The translations under genes and the position numbers were made by a program. A stretch of DNA of 64,000 nt from Cladorhizidae sp. MBARI D1340-BT2 (Eukaryota > Porifera > Demospongiae > Poecilosclerida > Cladorhizidae), in assembly GCA_028752905.1 (NCBI GenBank), contig JAQNBH010000013.1:41421907-41485906 (forward strand). Reading direction: 5' to 3'. Position 1 is the first letter of the stretch. Each line of letters opens with the position of its first letter. This document shows positions 11,765 through 21,700 of this stretch, piece after piece. The notes under the pieces were generated by a model that saw nothing but the letters and a program-made list of their open reading frames with translations, searched no databases and was not told the origin of the DNA.

Positions 11765-12851
11765 ATGTCACTCTTCAAGGACTTACCCATTCCCTCTATT
11801 GGTGAGAAGCCACATTCAGTTTTCCAAAGCGTGAGTTTGGAAAAAAGAATCTTGTTAAAAGATCTTTCTACACGCTGGACATGGCTTCATTATGATGAGG
11901 GCCATGATTCAGTCTTCTGTTATATTTGTGTGAAGACTTGCATAGAAAAACGGCTTTTTTCTGTGGCAACTATTGAGACTGCATATATATATCAACTGAA
12001 CTGTAAGGATGCTTTGCTTCTCTAAGATTTTTTGCCCATGAAGCTAGCAATTGTCATAAGGATGCTATTTTGAGAGTCATTACTCTCCCCCAGTCATGTC
12101 CGAAAAATGGTGAGAGTCTTTCCTCCCTTCATGTTCGGGAAATGAAGGAAAATCGGCTGCTTACTCAAATTTCTATCTAATGTTGTGTTCTTGGCTAGAC
12201 AATCTTTGCCACTGCGTGGTCGTGGCGATGAATCTGACTCCGACTTTATTCAATTGTTTAGGCTTCGTGGATATGATGACAAAAGAGGCTAAAGTGCAGA
12301 GCAAATAAATACACCTGCTGAAATCCAAAACGAGATGCTAAAAGTCATGGCTCTGAAGGTTCTTCGTAAAATAGCAGCCTCCCTGCATGCAGCTCCATTC
12401 TACACTATCATGGCAGATGAGACTGCAGATGTGAGCAACCAAGAGCAAGACTTCAATGGTCAGTTATTGAAAACCCAACTTGAAATTGTATCAACAATTT
12501 TCTGCTCAGATGAGGTTGTACTATATATTAAATGACGTTATTGACCATTTAAAGACCGCTTCACCTGCTGAACGTGAATTGCTGCTATCTGAAGTTTGTA
12601 AATTGCTAATGTTACTTTTAGTTATGCCTGCATCAAACGCTGTTAGTGAGAGATCCTTCAGTGCTTTAAGGAGAATAAAATCGTATTTGAGGTCCACCAT
12701 GACTGAAGTCCGATTAAATCATCTCATGATTTTGCACATTCATAAAGATGCGACTGATAAGTTGGACTTAATTTCAGTTGCCAATGATTTTGTTTCTGAA
12801 AGTGAACATCGCTTATCAATTTTTGGCACATTCAAACCCAGTGACCTATAG
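11765..12851 (+). pseudogene. Nested hAT transposase, TTF zinc finger type (ZMYM1-like), internally deleted
   Basis: The N-terminal part has a TTF-type zinc finger pattern (RWTWLHYDEGHDSVFCYIC at about 11872-11930, then a Cys/His region EASNCHKDA near 12035 in another frame). A middle piece contains FYTIMADETADVSNQEQ with the first catalytic Asp (about 12400-12450). The sequence then jumps directly to a segment ahead of the C-terminal dimerisation domain (LLVMPASNAVSERSFSALRR, about 12615-12675; stop near 12849). Roughly 250 residues of the catalytic core expected between them are missing. With the frame changes near 12025 and 12290 this copy cannot make an active transposase. Confidence 0.8.
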
Positions 12852-13258
12852 AACTCAATCACTATGAATTAATAATTCTATTAATCTTTTACTGTTCCTA
12901 ATTTTACACAATTATTTGGCACTAATTTAATTTTTTAAGAAAAGAATACTATAAATTATATAATACATTATTACTATACACAGTTGGTAAGAGAGAACAT
13001 AATTTCAGTTGACTTGATGCTGATGTGTCCAGGTTGATGGCTCTTTTAAATTGCTTGGGGTGAGGAGTTCTTACACAGTGATATGACACCAGCAATTTAT
13101 AATAAATGGTAATACTTTTTTGGTTATGATTATTATATAATATGTATAATTACAATTAAGTACATACAATATATACCTCCCTTTACTCACTCCCAAACTG
13201 GAACTACAACCATCAGCGTTTGGACTATTGCTTCGAATGGCCTTACCACTTTAAAATT
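12852..13258. other. 3' non-coding part of the nested hAT
   Basis: AT-rich sequence between the transposase stop and the right inverted repeat. ATGGCCTTACCACTTT near 13238 repeats a string near 11560 in direct orientation. Confidence 0.5.
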
Positions 13259-14131
13259 GCTTCCTACGCCCCTGACAGGTACATGCAGCAGCAATCTCCA
13301 GTTCTATACCAAGAGCTCGATGGCTTAATACGAAAATTTCTGTTGCTGTTCATGAATTCTGAGTACGTGTGTGCTGCTGAACATGTTTCACAAGTTGTAT
13401 TGATAACTCAGAAGAGTATCTCCCTTCACACGAAGTTTTCGTAGGTCACAACACACTATCATACCTTGAAGAAGAGGATGGATTATCATCTGAAGATGTG
13501 AGAAAATTTAGGGAGACTATCCAAGCTTGGTGGATTGCTGCAGCCAAGGGAGCTGTCAAACGATTACCATGAGTCACAAGTTACTCTTGGCTTCAACCAG
13601 GCTTACAACAATACAGTATGGCTGGTCAGGTGCTTGCTGCAGCAGAGTGTGTTCCTCAGGTAGTTCAAGTTGGTGACAAACTGAGCCTTCAAGAGGAATT
13701 TATGGATTTCTGCACTTCGCCATTACCTCCTAAAGTCACGGCCATCACAGAGGTAAGTATTGGCATGCAATCAGCCAAATCAAAGACTGCTTGGAAACCG
13801 AGTATCGCTACTCCACATTGGTAAAACTCACAAAAGCCATTCTAGTTATACCCCATGGCAATGCTGATACCGAATGTTTATTCAGCCACATTGGTCTCAA
13901 CAAAACAAAGCACAGAAACAGACTAGGAATTTCTACATTAAATTCACTTTTAACAGTGCAATCCAATGTTCCTCAAAAATGCTATGAATTTAAACCAAAC
14001 ACTGAACATGTGTAAATGCTATAAACACACTTTAGTATGTTATTTCTATGGAATTATTGTTTGGATTTTGTTTGGATTTTTGGTTGCCAAATTTTTTAAC
14101 ACAGGCGAGTAATTTGATTATGGCAACACTG

Positions 14132-15584
14132 TACCAGTGAGACAGCCAAACTGCATTATGAAGACATCAGAGAGAGTCTGCCTATGTGAGGAACATGGAA
14201 GGCAGCTGACCTGGAAGGAATATGAATAGCCATACAAACAAAATGTATTGCTATATACCTGATCAGAATCTGGTGGTGTTATTACATGCATGCTAGTACT
14301 GCAGGCTGCCAAGCTACAATAATAGAGCATACCCTCAAATAGCACACGCAGATATGCAGTTTTATAATTGGTAAAGGATATCAATACAGTAAACATGCTT
14401 GTGTTGACTCAATATCGAGTCTAGCTGAGCCAGGCCAGCAAGCAGCCGCTATAAAGTAGTCACGTTACTGACCAGTTGGTTTCCTCTGAAGCTTACTCTT
14501 AATATTTAACACGACAAAGACCTTCAACAAAACATGGTAGCAACTTATGATGCATGTGTCTATGTTATATATGAATACATAGGCACGTGTGTATACTTTA
14601 GTAATAAACATGGTAGCTACTTATGATGCATGTGTCTATGTTATATATGAATACATAGGCACATGTGTATACTTTAGTAATAAACATGATGTGGCTTACT
14701 TTTCACATAGATGGCAATATTTATTCCTCAATACAAATGTGCCATGTTCTGTATTAATTTTTTCTTTATCTTTTCTACTTTCCTCCTACCTAACTTTATA
14801 AGATTTCCATTGGTCTATCAGAAGACTCCAAACTGTCCAATCAGTTGCGAACAATAACCCGATTCAACACTAATCTGTTTCTCTACGGAGCCAAACAACC
14901 AGTGGTTGGCAATGGGTCGCCACAACTATCCTGTTGCATGTGAACTGAATCAGCAGGAAAATGAGTTCCATGAAGTGATCAGTGGTGGCTTTTCTTACCC
15001 GAGAAGTTATCATCCTCAGACATTACCGCCAACAAAACCAGTTAATTGCTTATAATGTGATATAAAAGGACATGCATCTACTTGAGTATTATAATAAACA
15101 TGTAAATAAATCATGTTCTGGTGTTATGCTGACCGACTTCTTGTGGGTGGCTGCTTGACTATAAAATACAAATAAAAATAATAACATGACAATTAAGAAA
15201 TGAATATGATTGGTCAACAAAAATGAAACAAGAATCAACCAATGCTGACAACAAACATTTACATGACCCTTTACCTAATGAACGTTTACAATGAACACCA
15301 ATACTGTAATAATTCTGGTTTAAAATCTGTATTCTATTTGGAGTACTTTATATTATGGTCCTGTAAATTTCTTTTTTGACTAATATAATGTTGTCTTGCT
15401 TGTATAGCCTATATATATATGTATATCAGTAGGGTTAGATAAATTATGCTAGCATAATTTTAATAATAGGTATGCTTGAATCCAAGAATAATGCTGGAAT
15501 GATAGGGAACATTTTGAGAATCTTGTAGGGTCTAACAATAACAACACACTTTCCTTTTCTTGATACTATAATAACACTACATTG
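14132..15584. other. Intergenic with a 76-bp duplication; no gene seen
   Basis: No coding family recognised. It contains the 76-bp tandem duplication annotated separately and an ACCCTTTACC copy at 15266-15275. Short ORFs are unremarkable. Confidence 0.4.
14531..14682. repeat. 76-bp tandem duplication
   Basis: AACATGGTAGCAACTTATGA starts at 14531, a near-identical copy starts at 14607, and the next unit begins but diverges at 14683. The two copies differ at only a few positions. Confidence 0.95.
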
Positions 15585-15867
15585 ACGGGTTGAAGAGCGA
15601 GTTAGCTCTTTATATGGCTAAAGCCAATGGATTATCAGCAGATATTGACAAGCTACTATAGTGGAGAAGCAACTATAGTGGAGAAGACACAAATCTGAAC
15701 TTCCCCTGTGGTCTAACAGTTCTACATCTATTTTGGTTCTTCAACCATCATCTGCTGCAGCAGAGAGTGTTTTCTCTGTTACCATGCTGAATGGCAATAG
15801 ACAGCCTCTGCAGCAAGAAATGGTGCAAAAGATGTTATCCAGTCTCCTCCTGAACTCGGCGATCTAG
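15585..15867 (+). pseudogene. hAT transposase C-terminal fragment (third hAT family)
   Basis: The plus strand encodes a segment ELALYMAKANGLSADIDKLL, a stop, then WRRHKSELPLWSNSS and LVLQPSSAAAESVFSV, ending in TAG at 15865-15867. The QPSSAAAExVFS string is the hallmark of the C-terminal dimerisation region in a common invertebrate hAT family. A small duplication (ACTATAGTGGAGAAG, near 15654-15685) caused the internal stop. The rest of the transposase is absent. Confidence 0.7.
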
Positions 15868-15870
15868 CAA

Positions 15871-17714
15871 AGTAAAAAAAGAGCGGACCTCAGGGCAAAA
15901 AATCCAGAGGTCTCGAAGCCCACTGGCACAATATGATGTGTGGCCAAGATGTTCATCTTTTTTTTGAGAAATTCAACTCTCTCAGCTACCACACCAGATC
16001 TCCTGAAATAAGGCTAGCGTAAGATGGTGCAAGTGTCTGGGCATGTAACATCCCAGACCAGCACGTGACCATTCTTCCATGGGCAGACAGAGGCTCCATC
16101 AGGGCATTTTCTATCACCACGACAAATACCAGAATGCTCTATATAGGTGCACATGGCAAGAGTTCTTTTAATGATGTCATTCATTCAAGCCTAGGTGACG
16201 CCCCTGGCTTCTCCTGCAGCTGAGACCATGTATCCCTAACTGGTCCACCTGTACACCGCAGTGATGACAAATATGGGGCCTACAGAGTGCTATACCTAGA
16301 CGAAGGCCTGTGGCCACTTGAACAGTCTCATCATCCATGTATAAACCAAGTGGTGACATAGGCAGAGCATACAGCCAGGCCCTAGACTCTTCTTGATGCA
16401 AGCAGTAGACTTAACATCATGCTGTACTGAATCCATCAAGGCAATGTATGAGGCCTTGACACGAAGGGTACCCCATGTCTTCTGATGGAAGGAAGCTGGC
16501 GCTTTAGGGAGAGACTCAGAATGATCCTGATGCAATGAGGTAAGTCTACACTCAAAATCAGGTTAGAGGCAATCATGGAATCTAGCAGGCATAATCCGGT
16601 GGATGAGGTTGAATGTGCTACTTGCAGAAGCCAGACGGTGCAAGCATAGCAGCACTTCTAATTCCTAAACCACCATACTTGACTGGCAGAGAAGCCTGTG
16701 CCTCGGTAAGTGAGTTAGCAAGCTGAATATTGGTGATTTCACTTAGGATGGAACATAGGAGGTCATCGAACTCTGTGAGTTTAGATGAAGCAAGACATGG
16801 TGCAGTACGTAACAACGTACAGCAGCTTAGACATGGCAAAAGCACGTTTGAAGCAAGCAAAGTGCGTCATGTACCTGTAGTGACAAAGTCTATTTTGCAT
16901 CACCTCCAATCACTTTGTTTTAGCAGCAATGGCATCTTCAACTCCCTTGCTCTCCCCTATATATAGGAGAGCCTAGGAGGGGGGAATCTTCAGGGTTAAG
17001 CTGCGGTATTGCACATAGTAACTCATCTATTAGACAAGCTAATGAGTTCACATTTTCTTCGGTTAAGCTGCAGACCAACCTCGCAAGCCATTGATTCTAA
17101 GGTCATAAAATCATTGATGACATCTTCTACTGTAAGAGCTGTTAGGCAGCTGTTGTCCAAGCATCAAACTTTCAGCTCAGCTTTGAGATGGCTCATTGAC
17201 TTTTGGATAGTGAGACAGCAAAGGAGTGGGCCGAGAGGGTCACCTTGTTGGACACCCTCATAGGAATGAATAATCTTATCCTCATCAAAAAAATAGGAGG
17301 AGGGAGAGCTATAGGCACAATATACCAGAGGCAGGAGAGTAGGAGCTAACTCTTCCATGGCTGTGAACATTTTGTCACAACGGATCGAGCATTACAGAAG
17401 TCCAACTTTAACAAAGCTTGGCCTGGCTTTAAGGAATGCATGTATATACAGGAAGCATGAACAATAGCTTCTGCTCCACCCTTAGTGCCAACACCAAGTT
17501 GAAAAGGTAGCTCACTCATGGACACCTTCACGTGAAGGCCAGCACACTTGGCAGCTAACCACCTAAGAGTACACTCCACTGCAATAGGCCCCACCCCACC
17601 ACACTTTTTATTCAACGCTATCAAAGAGGCCCCCCCCCAAAAAGTGACACACACACTAGGAGGAGCTTTACCTGGAAGAACAAGGTTAAAAAAGGCTGTA
17701 AGAACTGTTAGCAA
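15871..17714 (-). pseudogene. Decayed non-LTR retrotransposon: reverse transcriptase, zinc motif and restriction-like endonuclease
   Basis: Read on the minus strand from 17714, the blocks are as follows. An RT start LTAFFNLVLPG and GGVGPIAVECTLRWLAAKCAG are followed by LLKLDFCNA with the first catalytic Asp. Then come GVQQGDPLGPLL (about 17230-17265), the second catalytic block at 17152-17163, and LQLNRRKCE. A thumb-like region contains ASLPVKYGGLGIRSA. A zinc motif lies near 16210-16270 (CRPHICHHCG, then HGLSC). After a 4-base duplication at 16178-16185 that shifts the frame, an endonuclease region shows CPDGASVCPW and LVWDVTCPDT (about 16037-16105) and FETSG (about 15910). PDG and WDVT fit the PD-(D/E)xK core of restriction-like-endonuclease non-LTR elements. 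The YLDD motif has become CLDN, preceded by a stop. The copy is dead and 3'-truncated. Confidence 0.75.
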
Positions 17715-17867
17715 AACAAGACCACCACTCCCAGCAGAATCACCTTAAGATGTTGTGGACAAAGCCCATCTGATTCCTGCTGATCGACTTGGAAATCAGC
17801 GAATCGCTTTGGTCTCTAAGGCCTCTGAAATAACTATGCAACCCTCTGGATCCAAAGTGGGGGGTTT

Positions 17868-17943
17868 ATTATTATTATTGTTGTTGTTATTATTATTGTT
17901 ATTATTAATTTCATTATTATTATAATTATATTATTTATTGGTA
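17868..17943. repeat. ATT/GTT trinucleotide repeat
   Basis: Imperfect ATT repeat with four GTT interruptions and an AT-rich tail. It follows a short C-run (17631-17638). Confidence 0.9.
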
Positions 17944-19904
17944 TTACTATTTTTGGTTAAAAAATAAAAATAAAGTGGGAGAAAGTATGGGGAGGACAGA
18001 TAGTGGAGGGTAAGGAAAGAAGGCTCGGGTACTTCCATATTGGTGGCAAATTAGAGTGCAATTGCAATTTATTTTTTTGCAAAAAAAAAAGTGTAATTAC
18101 ATTCTGATTGGCTAATAGCTAACTGTGAAATATCATACTAATAACCACAAAACTCCATGGCATTTTTCTACAGGAAGTGATTTAGGTAGTGGCATTATTA
18201 GCGTAGAGTTTCTTTGATTTCCTGCAAGTTTCTTGCTGCTTATTAGCAGGAGACTTATAGCATTTTTCCAGGATGGTACTAAGTATAATTATAGTAACTC
18301 ATCCAAGAAACGTTTTAAGCCATTCATATTCTGAAGAAAGTGATTCTTGGCAGCCATTTTGTTTAGGGAATACCCCTACATGCATCATTTACAACAATAG
18401 CACATGAATAACTTAACATGGCAGCATTTTCAACACATGCAGTACTCAACCAAAAGTAGTCAAAATTGAGTGAATTTTTTTTAATGACCCCCAACCCCCC
18501 GAAAATTTCACCAAATTTACCGAAACTCGTCAAAATTAAGTGAGCTATTTTCTTATTCCCATGAATCACCAACGAGACCAAAAACAAAAGTTATGTAGTG
18601 CTGTATCATCCTTGACAGGAAATAGCACAGCCGTGGAATAGTAGAGGGGGCAGCAGCAACCTAGGGCAGCAATGAGGAGATGCTGCATGAAGCAAGAGCA
18701 TAAGAGAATTTAGAATTCCCTGCATCACGAGATCCTCGATGAGTAGCTAATGATACAGCCACTAAATAGAGGCAGCAAACTAGTGCAGTACTAAAACAAA
18801 CCTGCACCAGCAAGAGAAGCAAAGAAGAACCATTACTATGTTCAAATGGAGACAGCTATTAGATGCCCGTGTCCTTCATCATGGGAGACCACAGATACAG
18901 GGTGCCTAAGTCCTGCTTCATGGGTAGCCAAGCAATTACGGAATGGATTTTTAGGCCGATGGCAGCTTTGGGGGGATTTTTGCAATCCAGAAGCAGGATC
19001 CTACCAGGCACCTGTGGTTGGATCATGCACTTTGGAATGTAACAGTGATCAATACTTGCATCAATTCTTTGTTTTCTAGGCATGGTGGGGTAAAACTATC
19101 ACTTATGTTTACAAGCTGGTGTGGCATCCAGAAGGCTATAACACATCCACAATGACTTTCTCAATAACCAAATAAAATGTTCTCGCTCGACAATTTGGAC
19201 AATTTGCTAGACATGAAGGTTAAAGCATCTAGCCAAAAGCTCGAGTAATTAAATTTAAGTTTAATATGGATTCATACCTTCAATACAAAGGATTTGAGAC
19301 CCGACTATGGATGGTCAACGAGAAGTCACCAAATGTTGGCAATTCTGGTTAATAGGTGAAATCATGACAAATTTACTAAACTCTTATAATTATACTAAAC
19401 CTAACAGTTACATTCCTTATGCTTAGCTATATATGCAGAAATGAAAAATCACCAAGTAAGTACATAAAATAAGATGCACCTGCTGTCACCACTTCCTTAT
19501 TTACCATAAGCAGACATCTATATACACGTTGTGCAGTATCTTAATATTTATACTAGACAGTCATTAATCATACATCACATACGAGTACAAAAAGACATCC
19601 CATCACATGCTCCATCCACCAACCAATTCTCAAATACACCAATAGTATAGTGCTTGTATTAATAAGGTAAAGGGTAGCCTAATGTTTGTGCTCAACATCG
19701 GTCATTTTTTTTTGAAGAGACCAATCAATATTTTTGTACATTTTTAAATGTTCCTATAATTATAGTGATATATGATAACATCTGGTCTTAATGGAGTGGA
19801 GAGGATGGGAGGAGGAATAGCAGGAGGAGTGTCCTCAGCCTCCAAAGGTGGAGGTCAGCATAAAGCATGCTGCCAACTGGTAGAAGTGCTCGATTCCCAG
19901 ATCT
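17944..19904. other. Unique intergenic sequence, no gene seen
   Basis: About 2 kb with only short ORFs and homopolymer runs (A-run near 18080, T-run near 18475). I recognise no protein, RNA gene or transposon end. A GGTAAAGGGT motif (reverse of ACCCTTTACC) is at 19666-19675. Confidence 0.4.
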
Positions 19905-20190
19905 CATGCCTCCATGCAGAGCAGCCTTGGGCAATGGCAGGTCTGAGCCACGCCTCCATGCAGAGCAGCCTTGGGCAATGGCAGGTCTGAGCTACACCTC
20001 CATGTAAAGCAGCCTTGGTCAATGGCAGGTCTGAGCCACACCTCCATATAGAGCAGCCTTGGGCAATGGCAGGTCTGAGCCACGCCTCCATGTAGAACAG
20101 CCTTGGGCAATGGCAGGTCTGAGCCACACCTCCATGTAAAGCAGCCTTGGTCAATGGCAGGTCTGAGCCACACCTCTTTGTAGAGCTGTA
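19905..20190. repeat. 44-bp tandem repeat, about 6.5 copies
   Basis: GCAGCCTTGG (or the variant ACAGCC) starts at 19921, 19965, 20009, 20053, 20097 and 20141, an exact 44-bp period. Variants alternate between GGGCAATGG and GGTCAATGG. The ORFs on both strands are repeat by-products. Confidence 0.95.
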
Positions 20191-20315
20191 TTTGTTAACC
20201 GAACTTTAACCCTCGCTATGCCTCCTGTCTTTGAACTGGGGCAATTACTTTTTGGGTAATTCATTCCGAATCCTCTCATCTCATGGAGAGCAGTGCAATG
20301 CACACTGTTGGATAC

Positions 20316-20660
20316 GAACAGAACTTCTGTGTTAAGAATGCTTTGAAGTAGAAATTGTCAAAGAACATAATACTTGGCAGTTTGATTGTTACAAATATGT
20401 ACATACACATATATATACATATATGTAATACACATACATATATATATGTATATATATGGGCAAGTAAGGCTGCATTCTTATATATCAACAGAACTTCCGT
20501 GTTCACAGATAAGAATGCTTGGAAGTAGAAATTGTCAAATAACATAATACTTGGCAGTTTGATCGTTACAAATATGTACATACACATATATATACATATA
20601 TGTAATACACATACATATATATATGTATATATATGTGTATATATATATATAATTATGTAT
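20316..20660. repeat. Direct duplication of about 145 bp containing AT-rich palindromes
   Basis: A block starting AACAGAACTTC at 20316 recurs at 20487 (offset 171, rising to 178 after a small insertion). Each copy ends in TACATATATGTA-like alternating purine-pyrimidine palindromes. The second copy runs into a TA repeat to about 20660. Confidence 0.88.
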
Positions 20661-21278
20661 ATATATTACAAAATAACATGCAAAATCAATCCGAGTTAAG
20701 GTTGCTTCAAAATAAGACGGTCGAATTATGGTTATCAGCTGTGGTGTTGACAATTGGACACACCCACACATACATAGCTGATCAGTCACAATCCTAAATT
20801 AATGTGGCATATATATATACAAGAGTTTATATATACACACAAAGAAAGTGCTCATAGAAATATTTGGCAAAATGCATATACTTGTCACCAGTTCCCGTGG
20901 GTCGTGTGCTCTGGTAAATGTAACTGTCAATTTAGCAACCTTCAGCAAGACTACATGTTGTACACACCACCAATAGGCTGGATCCAGACACTGCTGTAAT
21001 ATATAGCAACTCATAAACAATACATGCACAGGGGAAATCTAAAATATATATTATTCTTAAGCAGCTTAGTCAATGATATATATATATTATACATTACATC
21101 ATATTGATTTCAGTTGTTGCATTTCAAAACACATCCTCGAGAATTCTCCAGGAACAGAGCCATTCTTCCTTCCACTGAATGCCTTAGGAGAGAGATTGCA
21201 GCAAGGCCCACCACGAGGAGGAGGCAGGGAGAGAGCAGACAGGACAGACACATCCAACTCCTGCGGGTATTGAGTCAA
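20661..21278. other. Unique sequence bordering the large array; possible exon remnant
   Basis: From 21114, after TTGATTTCAG (a weak acceptor-like context), an open frame of about 50 codons with Pro/Gly/Arg-rich sequence runs to the array edge. No family is recognised. The array starts directly after GGGTATTGAGTC at about 21278. Confidence 0.25.
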
Positions 21279-21700
21279 CACTTCATGAAGCCATCACTTC
21301 CTAACAAACACTTCATGCAGCCATCACTTCCTAACAAATACTTCATGAGCCATCACTTACTAACAAATACTTCATGAGCCATCACTTCCTAACAAACACT
21401 TCATGCAGCCATCACTTCCTAACAAACACTTCATGCAGCCATCACTTCCTAACAAACACTTCATGCAGCCATCACTTCCTAACAAACACTTCATGCAGCC
21501 ATCACTTCCCAACAAACACTTCATGCAGCCATCACTTCCTAACAAACACTTCATGAGCCATCACTTCCTAACAAACACTTCATGCAGCCATCACTTTCTA
21601 ACAAACACTTCATGCAGCCATCACTTCCCAAGAAACACTTCATGCAGCCATCACTTCCTAACAAACACTTCATGAGCCATCACTTCCTAATAAACACTTC

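Larger units (their letters stand above)
11524..13274 (+). mobile_element. Second hAT element nested in the first
   Basis: The left end reads CAAGGGCGTAGGAAGC (11524-11539). The right end is the reverse complement of CAGGGGCGTAGGAAGC (13259-13274), a 15/16 terminal inverted repeat. The flanks carry ACAGG at 11519-11523 and 13275-13279. Removing the insert plus one ACAGG joins the outer transposase in frame (FN then RYMQQQ), which fixes the insertion point. The classic hAT duplication is 8 bp; only 5 bp is intact here. Confidence 0.82.
10417..14015 (+). pseudogene. hAT transposase of the outer element, broken
   Basis: hAT transposases cut and paste DNA using a DDE RNase H-like fold with a C-terminal dimerisation region. 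The pieces in order are: acidic N-terminal segment (10417-10603), AEVLFAYFLGEHHL (near 10640), a core with LQTDETNDI (catalytic Asp codon at 10861), LGTDGANV (11064 on), and ALIANEACKVLPDELEDL in another frame (11170-11210). After the insertion at 11524-13274 it resumes at YMQQQSPVLYQELDG (13280 on). It ends with the dimerisation region IPHGNADTECLFSHIG (about 13839-13890) and TAA at about 14013-14015. Several stops and frame changes break it, so no functional protein is expected. The family call is firm; the subfamily resembles metazoan domesticated zinc-finger/hAT proteins. Confidence 0.8.
10045..14131 (+). mobile_element. hAT-type DNA transposon, interrupted by a second hAT
   Basis: The left end begins CAGTGTTGCCATA (10045-10057), and the right end at 14119-14131 is its exact reverse complement, giving 13-bp terminal inverted repeats. 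Subterminal TTGGATTTT motifs recur at 10061, 10081, 10109 and 10130 on the left and at 14062 and 14073 on the right, all on the same strand; hAT transposases bind such subterminal repeats. The element encloses a broken hAT transposase and the nested element at 11524-13274. A clean 8-bp target duplication is not visible: flanks are GCCAGTCC and TACCAGTG, sharing only CCAGT out of register. Confidence 0.8.

Noticed and set aside
10037..14139. 8-bp target duplication of the outer hAT
   Set aside because: The flanks GCCAGTCC and TACCAGTG share only CCAGT in a different register, so it is not convincing.
19855..20173. Minus-strand repeat protein with a GGVAQTCHCPRL motif
   Set aside because: It is produced by the 44-bp tandem repeat, it cycles through frames, and it has no other support.
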